Source: Humulus lupulus
Taxonomy: Eukaryota; Streptophyta; Magnoliopsida; Rosales; Cannabaceae
Assembly: GCF_963169125.1 (NCBI RefSeq)
Contig: NC_084800.1
Coordinates: forward strand, 150,408,397-150,472,396
Direction of reading: 5' to 3'
Length of the DNA stretch: 64,000 nucleotides
Of this stretch, positions 47,553 through 59,081 are shown one piece after another (within the stretch, counting starts at the first letter, position 1; each line of letters opens with the position of its first letter). A program made the position numbers and the translations under genes. The notes under the pieces were generated by a model. The model was given only the letters and a program-made list of their open reading frames with translations. It was not told the DNA's origin and searched no databases.

Positions 47553-48404
47553 AAGCTAAAGGTAAGAAAACTACACCCGATTGAATATTTGAACAGGACT
47601 AAGGACTCCCTGATATATATGATTGAAAGAATGGTATTATGCCATGTAAATTGTAAACCAACGGCCTAAGCGTGCCACGGTTAACTTGTGCAATTGGCAC
47701 GGCTCGGACACTGGTATCCGAGGACAGCTTATTATGCATTGAGCTCGGTTTAAGCGGGCCGGAGTCAGTGGGTTAAACAGAGGGTGCGGCCTAAGGTGTC
47801 GACCCTAGTATTTGTGTTAATTGATTATTATATTTGGCTATGAATGTGATTAGTGAGATTGTTGAATAATCTGAGTATAGATGAGGTTACTTGTACCTTG
47901 AAGTGTGCTTATACGTTGTGGATTGAATATCTGATCATGCTTATTGGAATGTCTGTTTGATAATATTGTTTATGTTGTGTATGTTGTTTTCTTGCTGAGC
48001 CTTAGCTCACGGGTGCTGCGTGGTGCAGGTAAAGGCAAAGGCAGGATTGATCAGTCCTGACTGGAGAGCTCTGCAGGGTGAATTTACATGTCAGGCCGCT
48101 CAACCGCCACAGTTGAGGAGGTTACAGGGACAGGAGGACCGGAATCACCTGTTTTGCCTTAGTAGGGTCAACGTTGTCTTTGACTTTTGTTTTTTGTAAA
48201 TCTATTTGTAAACACTAAATGGTTTCAGGGATCCCTGCTGTAAATGGTTTATACTTTATGAAATATATCTTTTGAGGCCAAAATATCTTTTAACCCTAGA
48301 ACACCTCAATTAATGACACGTTTGATTAAAATGACTTGTTTAGCGAGTCTTGCACCTTTATAATCACACTGTGTAACGGTCTTGGCTATCCAAGGTGTTA
48401 CATT
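47553..48404 (+). mobile_element. Fragment K: 3' portion of a plus-strand Tekay-like LTR
   Basis: From AAGCTAAAGGTAAGAAAACT to CCAAGGTGTTACA it follows the last 820 bases of the E 3' LTR (24236-25060), including GAGCTCGGTTTAAGCGGGCC, GGGTGCTGCGTGGTGCAGG and the terminal GGCTATCCAAGG. Its 5' part is missing because the TAT element and a deletion lie there. F LTR sequence resumes at 48405. Confidence 0.88.
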
Positions 48405-49528
48405 AAAGATATTCAATCAGTCATATAACATGCTTTTAATCATTTAATCCACATATAATCTAGTTATGCCCTCCCGGCACACTAATCAGGACCCTTAAGC
48501 CTTATTAGTGAATTTGGGTCGTTACAGTTGTAGCATCCCAAATCTGCTAATAAGGCTTAGGGCCTTGATTAGTGTGCCTAGAGGGCAATGAGTGGTTTAT
48601 TATTATAATATGTGAATTTTTATGAGTATGTGATTAGAGATGCATGTTTAGGTGAATTAAATATGCATGTGGGCCCCGTTTGGTTATTAGGGGCATGTTT
48701 GTAATTTTATCCCGTTGGGGGCATAAATGTAATATATGTGAATATTGTGATATATTTGTGATGTATCTATGTTGCACGATCCGAGACAGTCCTAGGGAGC
48801 GGTTAGCTTGAAAGTCACAACGGGGTTGAATACCCGACTCGGGGTGAGTCGAGGGGTATTTCGGGCAATAGACGTTTTACTGGGTTATCGGGTTGTGAAA
48901 ATAAATATTTGGAGATATATTTGAAGTTAGAGCGTTTAGGAGGAAATATTAGGAAAATTTACCATTTTTCACTTGGGAATGTTTTTGGTACCCCGAGCCT
49001 TTGAGGTAACCTTAGAAACTTAAGTTAAATAAAACAAAACCAAGGAAGCTTTCAAAACTTTGTGAACCGACCCAAGGCACCCTCTTTTCTCTCATTTTTC
49101 TCTAAGTCATACCAAGGATAACTTTGAAGATCAATCTAGGAATTGGAGCTCTAAAACTTGGAGATTGTTCAGTATCAATTTGTGTATTCAAGCAGAGCTA
49201 AGGTAAGCATTAAACTGTGATTTTAGTTATTTACTTATGTGATTATTGGGTGGGTTTCATGTTCTTTTGAGGTGTTGAAGTTGAAGATTGAATTTTGGGT
49301 TTGATGAGTTTTTAAAGCTAGAGGTTGTTAGGTTTTGTTGCTAAGACTATTCTAGGACTTCTGTGATAAATGAATTGGATTGTTAGATTGATTTGAGGGG
49401 TAAATTGGCTTGGTTTTGGTAGGAAAATGGAGGATTTTTCTGGGTTCGAGGTGTCGGGTCGCGGCATTGTTCTTGCTGAGCCACGGCCCTTTAGAACATT
49501 TGGGCGGCTTGAAAATAGGGGCGCACCG

Positions 49529-50193
49529 TGTCACGGGCCTTGTTAGCGCTCTTAGCTAGCAAGTTGTTAGCGCTCTTAGCTAGCAAGTCAAACGAATTGA
49601 CGGAACGTGCGGCACTTGTTAGTGCTCTTAGCTAGCAAGTCAGCCTAGAATTCACACCTGCGACAAGCAAACTCAATGGTTAGCCACGTTACAAGTCTCA
49701 CACAAGTAAGGGCAATTATAAAGCGGGAGCAAGCACGAGGCAAGCTATCCAGAGACAACATCCCACACAACAATCAAAGCATACAACATAGTCAAGTGGC
49801 ACGCAATGGCCCAACGAAGGTAACAAACAAGCAACACATAGACCGTAAAGAAAGCATACACAAAGGGACATGGAAAAGCATCGTTTTATTCATATAAGGC
49901 CTTGATAGGGCAAGGGAGTACACAGCTTAATCCCTTATCTACTAGTGGCCATGGTGCTTCCTTAAGTCACCAGGTCACCCCCCCCCCCCCCCCTTAAGGA
50001 GCTTTCTAAGGAAATGAAGTCTTCCCATGAACATATATGATTTTCACCTGGGAGACATATGCATAATTACAAAAGTGCCATCCCCTACCCATGAGGTTAC
50101 TTGGTGCAAGACTTGACTAATGATCAAGCACCAAGGCATGCTCATATATACAAAATGGCCCCCTGGAGGTGTGTCATGATGCAGCACGTCACA
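49529..50193 (-). mobile_element. Element G: 3' LTR
   Basis: It runs from TGTCACGGGCC to CAGCACGTCACA, 665 bp. It is longer at its left end than the other copy because a 23-bp unit TGTTAGCGCTCTTAGCTAGC-AAG occurs three times (49541, 49565, 49617). A run of about 17 C lies near 49977-49993; the other LTR has about 15 at 57702-57716. It contains no gene. Confidence 0.9.
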
Positions 50194-50199
50194 CTCTCC

Positions 50200-50402
50200 C
50201 CCACTTAAATCTTCGGCGTCCTCGACGAACCTGCCCCTTGCTGATCTTCAATCTTCTGCGTATGCTTGTGCAAGTCCTCCACCCTTTCCCAGCAAATTTC
50301 TTCATCTCCGAGCCCTTTCCACTTCACCAGAAACTCTTTCTTCTTCTTTCTGTCCACGACCATGGTCCAGTCTACTAGGATTTCTTCAGGTTGTCTGCTG
50401 CT
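50200..50402 (-). pseudogene. Element G: chromodomain and pol terminus
   Basis: On the minus strand, after a stop at the end of the integrase block, the reading continues EILVDWTMVVDRKKKK, EFLVKWKGLGDEEICWERVE, DLHKHTQKI and ends at PKI before AAGTGGGGGAGAG, the purine tract next to the LTR. YLVKWKG...SWE is the classic chromodomain pattern; here it is FLVKWKG and CWE. Confidence 0.88.
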
Positions 50403-51632
50403 TCAAGGCTTGACGCTGACTCCTTCTCTGGTAGACTGGTTGCGCGCTGGATCTTCATGATATGACTTGAGGTTGCTGACGTGTAAGACCGGGTGTATCT
50501 TCATCCATTCTGGTAAGCTGACTTTGTAGGAGGTCAGGCCCACTTTCGAGATGACTGGAATAGGACCCTCGTATTTGCGGATGAGTCTGATGTCCTTATT
50601 CCCTCGGAATCTCAGTTGTTCGAACCTTAGCTTGATCATCACTAAGTCGCCTGCGTTGAATTCCAGCGGTCGTCTCTTCTGATCTACCCTCTTCTTCATT
50701 CTCTTTGATGTCTTCTCCAGATAGGCTCGGGCAATCTCGGTGGTTTTCTTCCAGTCTTTCATGAAATTAAAGGCTCTCGGATTTCTTCCTAGACACTCAT
50801 CCACTGTGTGGGGTAACAGCGGATGCTGACCGTTAACAACTTCAAAAGCGCTCTTGTTTGACGAAGAACTCTTCTGAGAGTTGAAACAAAATTGAGCTAT
50901 GTCTATTAGTTGCGGTCAATTCTTTTGGTTGGCACTAACGAAATGCCGCAAGTACTCTTCCAGCATCCCATTGAATCTTTTAGTATGTTCGTCTGTCTGA
51001 GGATGGTAGCTCGAGGAAATATTTAGTTGTGACCCCTAAAGGTTGAATAACTCGGACCAAAAGGTCCCTGTGAATCTTCCATCACGATCACTAACTATAT
51101 TTTGGGGTACTCCCCAATACTTAACTACATACTTGAAGAAAAGTCGCGTTGTCTCTTCTGCCGAGCAATATTTCGACACCGGTATGAAGGTTGCATACTT
51201 TGAAAATCTATCCACGATCACCAAGATCGCACTCAAGTCTCCTGTCTTCGGTAAACTAGTAATGAAGTCAAGCGACACACTCTCCCATGGTCGGTTTGGG
51301 ACTAACAAAGGTTCCAACAACCCTGGCGCCTTGTGTCTCTCCACTTTTTCTTGCTGGCAGGTGAGACAGGTCTTGGTATACTCCACGATATCGTCACACA
51401 TTTGTGGCCAGTAGTACCCTTGCTTCAATAGGGCATGAGTTCTCTGCCACCCTGGATGACCCGCCCACAAGGTGTCGTGACACTCACTCATTAGTGTCCT
51501 CCGCAAATCTTCCGTCTTTGGAACATATAAGCGGCCACCCTTGGCCCACAAAAGATCGTCTTCTACCCAAAATTGGCGAGTCTTCCCCTCTTTTGTGAGA
51601 TTCATGATGGTCTTCACGACCGGGCCTTTCAC
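50403..51632 (-). pseudogene. Element G: integrase
   Basis: Minus-strand reading: zinc region CHDTLWAGHPGWQRTHALL, GYYWPQM, CLTCQQEK (intact HHCC); catalytic core SLDFITSLPK, VIVDRFSKYATFIPV, SDRDGRFTGTFWSELF with a stop at about 51036; then in continuation YHPQTDEHTKRFNGMLEEYL carrying the glutamate. C-terminal block 50403-50804 has RVDQKRRPLEFNAGDLVMIK and HPVLHVSNLKSYHED. Two stops separate the three blocks. Confidence 0.88.
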
Positions 51633-53044
51633 CCGTTCTACTTAATGCGTTCTCGGAGTGGAGTGGTCACCATGCTAGCTGACATATTTGCTAGCAATTT
51701 TAGAGCCGTTAACTCAGCTTTGCGACTCAGGGCATCAGTTTCCTGGTTTAGACGGCCCGCCTTATGTTCGAAATGAAAGTCAAATTCTGCTATGAACTCC
51801 TTCCATCATGCTTGTTTAGGAGTAAGCTTTGGCTGGGTGAGGAAATGACTCACCGCGACATTATCTGTTTTCACCACAAACTTCGACCCCAACAAGTAGT
51901 GCCTCCACACTCGTAGACAATGAATTACTGTGAGAAGCTTCTTCTCTTGTGCAGTGTACCGCCTCTCTACCTCCGTAAGTTTGTGGCTTTCGTAAGCTAC
52001 GGGGTGGCCCTCTTGTACAAGTACCCCTCCCAAAGCGTAATCAGACGCGTCTTTCTGCACTTCGAAGGGCCTACCGGCATTTGGTAAGGCGAGGACAGGA
52101 TCTCGCATCATGGCTTCCTTCAGATTCTTAAATGCTTCGACACACCTATCGTTCCACGTCCAAGTTACACCCTTCTTCAACAACTCGGTCAAGGGTGCCG
52201 CCCTTCTTGAATAGCCCTCCACAAATCTTCGATAATAGTTGGCTAAACCGAGGAAAGAGCGTAATTCCTTCAAATTGGTGGGGGCCTTCCATTCTTGAAT
52301 GGCCCGCACCTTCTCTAGATCCATGCGGATCCGACCACGTTCTACTATGTGACCTAGGAACTTAATTCTCTCTTGTGCGAAGGAGAACTTTCCTCGCTTC
52401 ACATAGAGTTGGTTCTCTCTCAATTTTCGAAACACTTGAGATAAGTGTCGTTGATGTTCTTCTATTGTGGAGCTATAGACCACAATTTCATCCAAGTAGA
52501 CTACCACGAACTTGTCTTGGTATTCCTGGAAAACTTGGTTCATCAATGTACAGAATGTGGCTGGTGCATTTGTCAACCCAAATGGCATGACTCGGAACTC
52601 AAATGCTCCATATCTTGTCACACACGTTGTCTTCGGCTCATCCCCTTCTGCTTTCCGCACTTGATAGTAGCCTGATCTCAAGTCCAGTTTCGTAAAGAAT
52701 TTCGCTCCACTCAACTGGTCGAATAAGTCGGCGATCAAGGGGATGGGGTACGTATTATGCACTGTCACCTTATTGAGAGCCCGATAATCAATACATAGTC
52801 TCAAGCTCCCGTCGTGCTTCTTTTGAAATAGCACGGGCGCACCAAATGGTGCCTTCGATGGTCTGATGAAGCCTGCCTCTAGTAATTCCTTCAACTGTTT
52901 CCTCAGTTCTGCTAGTTCAAGGGGTGCCATCCTATAGGCCGCCTTTGCAGGTGGTTTAGCTCCCAGCACCAGCTCAATCTGGTGATCAATCCCTCTTCTA
53001 GGTGGGTAAGGCTCTGGGGAGTTGATCCAGCATAACATCCCCAT
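51633..53044 (-). pseudogene. Element G: reverse transcriptase and RNase H
   Basis: A 412-codon minus-strand frame (51806-53044) covers the whole RT and most of RNase [83 protein letters not shown]. The catalytic box reads YLDEIVVYS where the family has YLDDIVVYS, so the second Asp is Glu. RNase H has [32 protein letters not shown] and [17 protein letters not shown] stop at 51806 (QA-stop-WKEF) precedes the end, LNQETDALSRKAEL. Confidence 0.92.
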
Positions 53045-53700
53045 ACTTCTTCAAGACCATTCGAATTTCTGGTGGGATGACTTCATCCATCGTATCCTCG
53101 TATACTGTGGGTAGGATAATATACGTGGGCTCTTGTCTTCTCACGCCCTTCTTCAATTGTAAGGCTGACAGCAACTTGGTTTCTGGGGGCTGCTTTACTT
53201 TAGCAGGCACCACTGCAGGTGTCTCCCCCATTATGAGTAAGCTTCCCGTAGCTGGGATGGGAATGGCTCCCTTTTTCCGTAAGTAAGTCCACACCCAATA
53301 TCACATCAAATTCATCCATTCGCACGACCACCAAGTCAGTATGCCCCTCCCACGAGCCGATCTTCATGTTCACCTTTTTAGCCACGCCAGTTGTGGCCAA
53401 GGCTTCTGAGTTAACCGCTTTCATGCGGCCATGGTCCTTCTCCCATTTCAGTCCCAAAATTTTAGCTTCGATCTCTGAAATGAAGTTGTGAGTGGCGCCC
53501 ATGTCGATCATCACACTTCCGGCCATTTTACCGTTTAGAGTGGTGTCCACATACATTAGTCCCTTTACAAGGGTCTTCTTCACTTTCGCACCGTGTTTCT
53601 TGAGAGCATTCAGCATCCGGAGGGCACCCATGTGCGTATACTCCTCCTCCTCTTCGTTGGTTTGTTCCCCTTGGGCAAATGACGCCTGGAGGGCACTCAT
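53045..53700 (-). pseudogene. Element G: aspartic protease and linker
   Basis: On the minus strand, GLMYVDTTLNGKMAGSV leads to the active site MIDMGATHNFIS at about 53480-53515 (families usually have D-T-G or D-S-G; here D-M-G). Then EAKILGLKWEKDHGRMKAVN, IGSWEGHTDLVVVRMDEFDV, ILGVDLLTEK. A frame change near 53290 leads to PETKLLSALQLKKGVRRQEP and the linker to RT, broken again near 53000-53045. Confidence 0.87.
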
Positions 53701-54845
53701 CTTGGATTTGTGAGGACACTCTATCGACTTATGAGGTCCGGTACAGATCCAACATGTAAGAGGCTTCTTGAACGGGGGGTTACTACCTTTGCTAGGAGAG
53801 TTAGACTCCACACTCCTTTTCTCTCCTCCCCCACTCTTGCTCTGCCAAGACTTCCCAAACTTTTTACTCCCAACATTACTTCCACTAGTCGACGGATTGG
53901 TCTTCTTGGATTGAATGTTCCCTGATGAGTAATCAGTCAGTCGTTCGGCAGCAGCTTGAGCAGTGGCTAGGTCAGCCACTCGTTGTCTCTCAAACTCTTG
54001 CTTTGCCCAAGGCTTCAGCCTTCTAAAAACACAAAGAGTTTGTCCACTTCGGACATGTCTTTGATATCCAGCATCAACCCAGAGAATTTCTTCACGTATT
54101 CTCGGATTGTTCCAGTGTGCTTCAGCTCTCTCAACTGGCGTCGAGCTATGTAGGCAACATTTTTAGGGAGAAACTGCATCTTCAACTCTCTCTTTAGATC
54201 TTCCCATGTTGCTATGGTGCATATGCCATTCTGAATGTCGTCTTATTTCGTCCTCCACCACACTTTGGCATCTGCAGACACGTACATCGTTGCCATGGCA
54301 ACCTTTCCATCTTTTGATTCAGCTCTCACGGCTCTGAAGTAATGCTCCATATCAAAGAGGAAGTTCTCTAAGTCCTTCGCATCTCTAGCCCCACCGTAGG
54401 GCCTCAGCTCAGGGACTTTTACTCTCCCATATTCCATGCCAATGGGTTCAGTTGCAGGCTGATTCCCAACCGCCCTCGTGGTGAGGTTCAGCTTGGTGTT
54501 GATCTCCAACATCTCATCCTTCAATGCCTCAACTGACCCCCTACAATTCTCTACGAGGTCATTTAATGCTTCTTGTAGGTCCTTCACCGCTCGCTCCATT
54601 GCCTCAATAAGTTCCTCCCTCTAAGGACTATTGGATGTGCTTGAAAGGTTCTCCCTTTGCTCGATTGCAGTTATGTGGGCTAGTAGATTGGTCATATCTC
54701 GCTCCAACACAGCCATGCGGTTTTGTGCGTTAGTCATCTCCAGTTCTAGCCTGACAGAGCTAAGATCCCTGACTCTTTCGTCCAAGCCGTCTAGCTCTCC
54801 AACGCGCCTCTCCAGCGCTTCAATCCTTTGAGTGTTGCTCACCAT
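53701..54845 (-). pseudogene. Element G: gag
   Basis: The minus-strand start is taken at 54845 (MVSNTQRIEALERRVGELDG), a coiled-coil-rich N-terminus. A stop at about 54621 is followed by MERAVKDLQEALNDLVENC, VKVPELRPYGGARDAKDLEN, FLFDMEHYFRAVRAE and VWWRTK with a stop at 54243. More of the capsid core is readable to about 54000. The knuckle CWICTGPHKSIEC lies near 53725-53765 after the Ser/Lys-rich SSGNIQSKKTNPSTS segment. Point stops and one or two frame changes break it. Confidence 0.87.
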
Positions 54846-54878
54846 CCTGCAGGGTCACCAAGCTTTCTCAAACTTATC

Positions 54879-54890
54879 TCTGATACCAAC
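54879..54890 (-). other. Element G: primer binding site, tRNA-iMet type
   Basis: TCTGATACCAAC in plus orientation is the complement of GTTGGTATCAGA. It lies directly beside the 5' LTR start at 54891 and sets G's orientation as minus. Confidence 0.85.
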
Positions 54891-57800
54891 TATCACGGCT
54901 CGCCAACTTCGATACTCGAATTGACGGAACGTGTAACGCCCTGGATAGCCAAGACCGTTACACTGTGTGTTTACAATGTGCTAGACTTGCTAATCAAGTC
55001 ATTTAGTTAAAAGTGTGTCATTGAAACCATAAAGGAACTAGGGTTAAAATGTTTCGGTCTCAAAAGCCACATTTTAATTAGGAAACATTTCCTGTGTACA
55101 CGGGATCCCAAAAATAATAAGTTTAAAGACCGTTTACAAAAGTCATAAGGTTTATATACAATAACAAGCCATATTAAGGCAAAACAAACAGTTAGACAAT
55201 CCCTGTCCTGACCCACTCCTCGACCATGGTGATCGAACAGCTAGCTATGTACATTCAACCCCGCAGCTCTCCACCTCAGGGTTGGTCCAGCTTGCCTTTG
55301 CCTTTATCTGCACCACGTAGCACCCATGAGCCAAGGCCCAGCAAGAAAACACAGCAACAGAGCATAAGCAATCAACAGACAAATCAATATCTCATATTGC
55401 ATCACATATTCCCAACCATATAAATATCCAGTATAATCAAGTATTCAACATACTAACATATTAACTCATATCACATAACATTTCACAAATGATAACTAGG
55501 GCTAGCGCCCTCAGGCCGCTCCCTCCATTATTCCACTAACTCCGGCCCGCTTAAACCGAGCTCAGTGAATGTTAAGCTGTCCTCGACTACCAGTGGCCAA
55601 GCCGCGCCCTGTGCGCAAATATTGTGTACGACACCCTTAGGCCGCTATCACATGTCCCATGGTGTAATACCATCATTGACATAATACAAGTATCGGGAGC
55701 ACTTAGTCCCATCACAACCATATAGCCGAGTGCAGTTTTCTTACCTTTCAATTCGCTAGCTTTGATCCCTCGACCCCTTGAGCACGATCCCCCTCGAGCC
55801 CTAGCGCTCACCTAAACAAAACCATAGGCCAAAGTCATCATCAATCCTCAAGTCCAAAACCTAGCCTCGGGGCCAATCCCGAGCCCCCGGGAAGTCCTAG
55901 TTCCACCAAACAAGGTGGTGGAAACAAACCCCAAACCCTTGGTCAAAAACCCTTGCAAACAACCCTAAAATCCCCTTCAGAAGACAAGGTAGCGCTACAG
56001 CACTACAAATAGAAGAAAAATCCCCTCAGCATGCATGGCCTAGCGCTACAGCGCCCAAAGGCTAGCGCTGTAGCGCTAGTCACAGACAGATCAACACCAG
56101 CTTTCCCTTCCTGCGATTTCCTCGAACCAACCTCAACCAAAACTTCTCCAAACCTTTACCAAACTCAAAAACAATCTTATAAACACACTCCACTCATCCC
56201 AAGCACTCCAAATACCTAGAACTCAAGCACATGCATCCCCAAACTCAAAATTCACCATAGCCACTTCTAGACACTAAAACTCAACAGAAACCAGTTGAGC
56301 AACAAAGTTAGAAGCTTAGAATTTATACCTTTGGTGGAATTTCGACCTCAAGTTGCCCCTAGACTTTCTTGGCTTGCTCTTCCTCAACTCTTGGCTCCAA
56401 CTTTCCTAAAATTCCCATCAAACTCAGCTTAAATATCTTAGCTAAGAACCAAAACCAGTACTGAAGAGACTTGTAGAATTTTACCTCAAGTGTTGGTGAG
56501 TCCCTGCTAAACCTCTGCCAATTCCTCAAACCTAGCTTAGGATCCTTGATGCTCAGCCTATCCCAGCTCTCCTCTGAGCTTCGCTCCAAAAATTCTCAAG
56601 AAACTGATGAAGGAAGTATAAACCAACCTTAGCAAACTATCTCTGCTTTCTCCCTTTCTTTTTCTTCCTTTTCCTTCTTTTCTCTCTTTCAGACTTCTAC
56701 ACTTCTCTACAATTTCCACTAACATAAAGTCTCAGTAATTCCCATCTTTAGAAATCCAAATGACCTTAATGTACTCCCCTTTATTTCTAACCCTTTAATC
56801 CACTTAAGGGCATTTTAGTCATTTCACCCCAATTCCCCCTAACTCCTCGTGTGTCTCTAATATTTACCGCTTAATTCTCGATACCTAACTAGTCTCCAAT
56901 TATATTCCTCGATATTAAAATAGATCCCGATATACTCAACAAATTCACATTTATACCCCTAATCTCACTCCGAGCCGGGTATAAATCCCCGCTATGACTT
57001 TTTCGCTACTTTGCTCACTAGGATCGTCTCGAGTCACAGATCACAGATATATCCACATAATAATGTGGTCTCGACAATTATCACATATATCAAAGAAGTT
57101 ATGCCCATAGTGGCCAAAATTACGATTATGCCCTTCTAACCTAATCAGGGCCTACATGCATACTAATACACATAGTCATGCATCTCAGGTATTCATATAG
57201 TCATAAAACATGCTTTAAATCATAATCATGCATCTTACTCATTAAAATCACACATAGTTCACATTATGCCCTCCAAGCACACTAATCAAGGCCCTTAAGC
57301 CTTATTAGCAAATTCGGGTCGTTACAGAACTTGCGGCACTTGTTAACGCTCTTAGCTAGCAAGTCAGCCTAGAATTCACACCTGCGGCAAGCAAACTCAA
57401 TGGTTAGCCACGTTACAAGTCTCACACAAGTAAGGGAAATTATGAAGCGGGAGTAAGCTGGAGGCAAGCTATCCAGAGACAACATCCCACACAACAATCA
57501 GAGCATTCAACACAGTCAAGTGGCACGCAATGGCCCAACGAAGGTAACAAACAAGCAACACATAGACCGTAAAGAAAGCATGCACAAAGGGACATGGCAA
57601 AGCATCGTTTTATTCATATAAGGCCTTGATAGGGCAAGGGAGTACACAGCTTAAGCCCCTATCTGCTGGTGGCCATGGTGCTTCCTTAACTCACCAGGTC
57701 ACCCCCCCCCCCCCCCTAAAGAGCTTTCTAAGGAAATGAAGTCTTCCCATGAACATATATGATTTTTTCCTGGGAGACATATGCATAATTACAAAAGTGC

Positions 57801-57915
57801 CATCCCCTACCCATGATGTTACTTGGTGCAATACTTGACTAATGATCAAGCACCAAGGCATGCTCATATATACAAAATGGGCCCCTGGAGGTGTGTCAAG
57901 ACACAGCACGTCACA
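54891..57915 (-). mobile_element. Element G: 5' LTR, carrying solo LTR S3
   Basis: The first 41 bases (54891-54931, TATCACGGCTCGCC to GACGGAACG) and then 57332-57915 form one LTR of about 0.63 kb, matching 49529-50193. Its first two bases are TA rather than the TG of the other copy. The poly-C run lies at about 57702-57716. It contains no gene. Confidence 0.88.
54932..57326 (-). mobile_element. Solo LTR S3, 2.4 kb, TSD gaacg/gaact
   Basis: A complete LTR runs from TGTAACGCCCTGG at 54932 to CGGGTCGTTACA at 57326. It is flanked by gaacg (54927-54931) and gaact (57327-57331), one base different; the uninterrupted G 3' LTR reads GGAACGTGCGG at the target. It is the same subfamily as the F LTRs (TGTAACGCCCTGGATAGCC) and carries the AGCGCT-type cluster at 55990-56080. 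It contains no gene. Confidence 0.93.
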
Positions 57916-59081
57916 CACCGCGGTGCCCTACAGGCAGGGCTGCGGCACGTGTGGGCAAAAATGAGGCTGGGCCTCTGGTTGAGTGTGGGGTCGCAGCATG
58001 GGTTCATGGGGCCGCGGTGCTTAGTGTGATTTTGAGCTTTAAGGAGGTTTTAGGCTTGGGAATCCAAAAGTTAAGGCTCGGGATGAATTTTATCACCCGG
58101 ATTGATAGAATTCAAGGTCCCGGAGACTCGAATTATGATCCAAAGTTATTTAATGGGTTAGAACTTGATGGATGGATATTGTTGATGCGTTGTGACTGGG
58201 GTTCCAGCAAGGCTCGGACTAGGGGACTATGCTCAGGACATCGGTGCTTGGAAAGCTCGGGACACAGGTAAGAAAATCGTTGTACCTGTAGAGCAGGGCA
58301 AGGCCCTATAGTTTCTGTTGCAGGGCACAACCCTATATGATTGCGTTGCAGGGCGTAGCCCCATTGATTGTGCTTATACATGTTTAAGTATTTGTTTAAT
58401 TATGCTATGTGTGCGTATATGTGAATGAACGGCAACAGCCGCGAACAGCAAGGGCCGAGAACGGCGAAGGCCAAGTACGGCAAGGGGCCGGGAGCATCGT
58501 TTAGCACGCGGAGTGCGAGTTGCCAGGGCGAGACCCTATAGGATACCTAGGATATCCTCACGGTGTAGACCGCGAACCCGGCCTGGTAAAGTGCCTGGGA
58601 CAGCAGGGTCGTATGTGTTTAGCCCATTGGCGGTTTATTTGTATGTTGAATGATAGAAATGCATAGGTTATCTTCTTGATTGAGTGTTCTTGCTAGGTTT
58701 CAGCTCACGGGTGCTCTCTGGTGTAGGTAAGGGCAAGGGAAAAGTTGACCAACCATGAGTACGGAAAGCGTGAAGCGGCGCGTACATGTTTGGCCTGCTT
58801 GGCTGCCACAGCCAGGGATGTTTTTGGGAGATGATTATACTCAACCTAGATTTTGTCGTTTAGTCAACTTTGGTTATATTTTTGAGTTGTAAATATTTCT
58901 AAATAGTATTTTGGGATCCCAGATGTTAAACGCTTTATGATTTTCAATGAATGGAATTATTTTCAAAGTATATGACTCTGTTTATGGTTTAATTACACTA
59001 TTGTCTTAAAACCTCGATTAGCGAGTTAATTGCACATTTTAAACTCACTTAGTAATGGCTCTAAGGAAGTAGGGAGTTATA

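Larger units (their letters stand above)
27622..48526 (-). mobile_element. Element F: internally deleted Tekay-like element, TSD gttgt
   Basis: F lies on the minus strand between gttgt copies at 27617-27621 and 48527-48531, at the very start of D's 3' LTR. Its 3' LTR is 27622-32346 (with S2 inside), its internal region only 32347-34055, and its 5' LTR 34056-48526 (with the K and TAT mosaic inside). The internal region keeps the PBS and the end of pol but has lost gag, protease and RT. I count four differences in the first 150 bases of the LTR pair, fewer than for D or E, which fits a later insertion. Confidence 0.92.
34056..48526 (-). mobile_element. Element F: 5' LTR, interrupted by the K and TAT mosaic
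   Basis: The left part 34056-35769 matches the F 3' LTR from TGTAACGCCCTGG to GGTGATGAAAAGCCTAAAC, without S2. The right part 48405-48526 matches the last 122 bases of the 3' LTR. About 555 bp that lie between them in the 3' LTR are missing, and 12.6 kb of foreign sequence is present instead. AGCGCT-type motifs lie at about 35120-35225. It contains no gene of its own. Confidence 0.88.
49529..57915 (-). mobile_element. Element G: second type of chromovirus, TSD caccg
   Basis: Minus-strand element with a left (3') LTR at 49529-50193 and a right (5') LTR at 54891-57915 that holds solo LTR S3, between caccg at 49524-49528 and 57916-57920. Without S3 it is about 6 kb. Order on the minus strand: PBS, gag, protease, RT, RNase H, integrase, chromodomain, purine tract. 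LTRs of about 0.65 kb and a gag unlike the Tekay type suggest another chromovirus clade (Reina- or Galadriel-like; not settled). In about 190 aligned LTR bases I count roughly nine differences. Confidence 0.92.
48529..59081 (+). mobile_element. Element D: 3' LTR, carrying element G
   Basis: Two parts, 48529-49528 and 57921-59081, together make about 2160 bp that match the D 5' LTR from TGTAGCATCCC to GGAGTTATA. Element G sits between duplicated caccg. GC-rich motif sites at 49450-49530 and 57915-58025 flank the insertion, so G landed in the motif block. The short GAACGGC repeat at 58430-58490 has one or two more units than in the 5' LTR. It contains no gene of its own. Confidence 0.92.

Noticed and set aside
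49977..49993. Poly-C run as an assembly gap or sequencing error
   Set aside because: A similar run occurs at the same place in the other G LTR (57702-57716), so it is probably real, although its exact length is uncertain.
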